Part shown: positions 63,895-64,000 of the stretch, one piece after another
Layout: every line of letters starts with the position of its first letter
How positions within the stretch are numbered: position 1 is the first letter of the stretch
Assembly (NCBI RefSeq): GCF_003752585.1
Contig: NZ_RKHR01000004.1
Location: 372,001-436,000, forward strand
Length of the DNA: 64,000 bases
Origin: Sinobacterium caligoides
Lineage (GTDB): Bacteria > Pseudomonadota > Gammaproteobacteria > Pseudomonadales > Sinobacteriaceae
Direction of reading: 5' to 3'
Position numbers and translations under genes: made by a program
The notes under the pieces: model-generated
What the model saw: the letters and a program-made list of their open reading frames with translations, nothing else
Databases searched by the model: none
Told to the model about the DNA's origin: nothing

Positions 63895-64000
63895 CGTATT
63901 CAGCAGCCACTGGTTGGCAAGCCCGCCGTTAACTGTCAGCCTTTATGAAGAATGTAGGCGAGCCGATAATAATGGGCAGCGCAATGAATCAGTCGCTACT
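63895..64000. other. Window end downstream of arsR
   Basis: The last 106 bases contain no gene I can support. Confidence 0.4.

Overview
The window looks like chromosomal DNA of a free-living, probably marine gammaproteobacterium. The evidence is groES-groEL beside fxsA, yajQ with an AmpG permease, the pepN / DUF2797 / yeaC / rhomboid / phosphoesterase / nadK block familiar from Pseudomonas-type genomes, E. coli-like tRNA-Val and tRNA-Asp genes, and VPLP-AAWLF type PEP-CTERM proteins. Base composition is near half GC in coding DNA. A Cellvibrionales/Spongiibacteraceae-like host is my inference; no rRNA or other taxonomic marker is present. I see no prophage, transposase or CRISPR array.

Layout. 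1-4.3 kb: a truncated yceI with its cytochrome b561 partner, a DUF2975/XRE pair, a DegV protein and a DUF6933 protein. 4.4-7.2 kb: groES-groEL with a recognisable heat-shock promoter, and fxsA. 7.5-12.5 kb: an SDR oxidoreductase, a DUF481 outer-membrane protein, an AmpG-like permease, yajQ and panE. 12.6-17.9 kb: a cobalamin riboswitch followed by btuB, bluB, cobQ and trmO, a B12 uptake and lower-ligand/remodelling set. 17.9-24.4 kb: small hypotheticals, a PEP-CTERM protein, a 2OG-Fe(II) oxygenase, a HAD phosphatase, a DMT exporter divergent from a LysR regulator, and an LLM-class oxidoreductase. 24.8-28.6 kb: a lysine riboswitch controlling an NhaC-family (LysW-type) transporter, then purEK. 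28.6-37.8 kb: YidB-like and DUF4332 proteins, a DASS anion transporter, uvrB, an NTF2-like lipoprotein, a Tat-exported amine oxidase, and a DUF2061 membrane protein behind a near-perfect Fur box. 38-48.8 kb: a run of minus-strand housekeeping genes from the coiled-coil protein down to pepN. 49-50 kb: six tRNA genes, Val-Asp-Val twice, a recent tandem duplication in which each copy keeps its own sigma-70 promoter. 50.2-59 kb: a histidine kinase, queD, an AT-rich gap with clustered DnaA-box-like sites, a double NTF2 secreted protein, a 1290-residue collagen-like lipoprotein and a second PEP-CTERM protein. 59.4-61.8 kb: the RNA/ribosome-repair pair prfH-rtcB. 62-64 kb: a small hypothetical and an ArsR-controlled permease.

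The most interesting observation is the roughly 265-nt leader of prfH-rtcB. It has a good sigma-70 promoter, a nine-codon leader peptide with a Shine-Dalgarno sequence, and four mutually complementary segments, the last of which is part of an intrinsic terminator ahead of prfH. This is the architecture of a translation-sensing transcription attenuator. In front of genes that rescue and re-ligate damaged ribosomes it suggests a circuit that switches on when ribosomes fail. The sequence elements are seen directly; the mechanism is inference.

Limits: protein families were assigned by recognising motifs, without database searches. Start codons were moved from the longest reading frame where ribosome-binding sites, terminators or family knowledge argued for it. 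RNA structures were paired by eye without energies.
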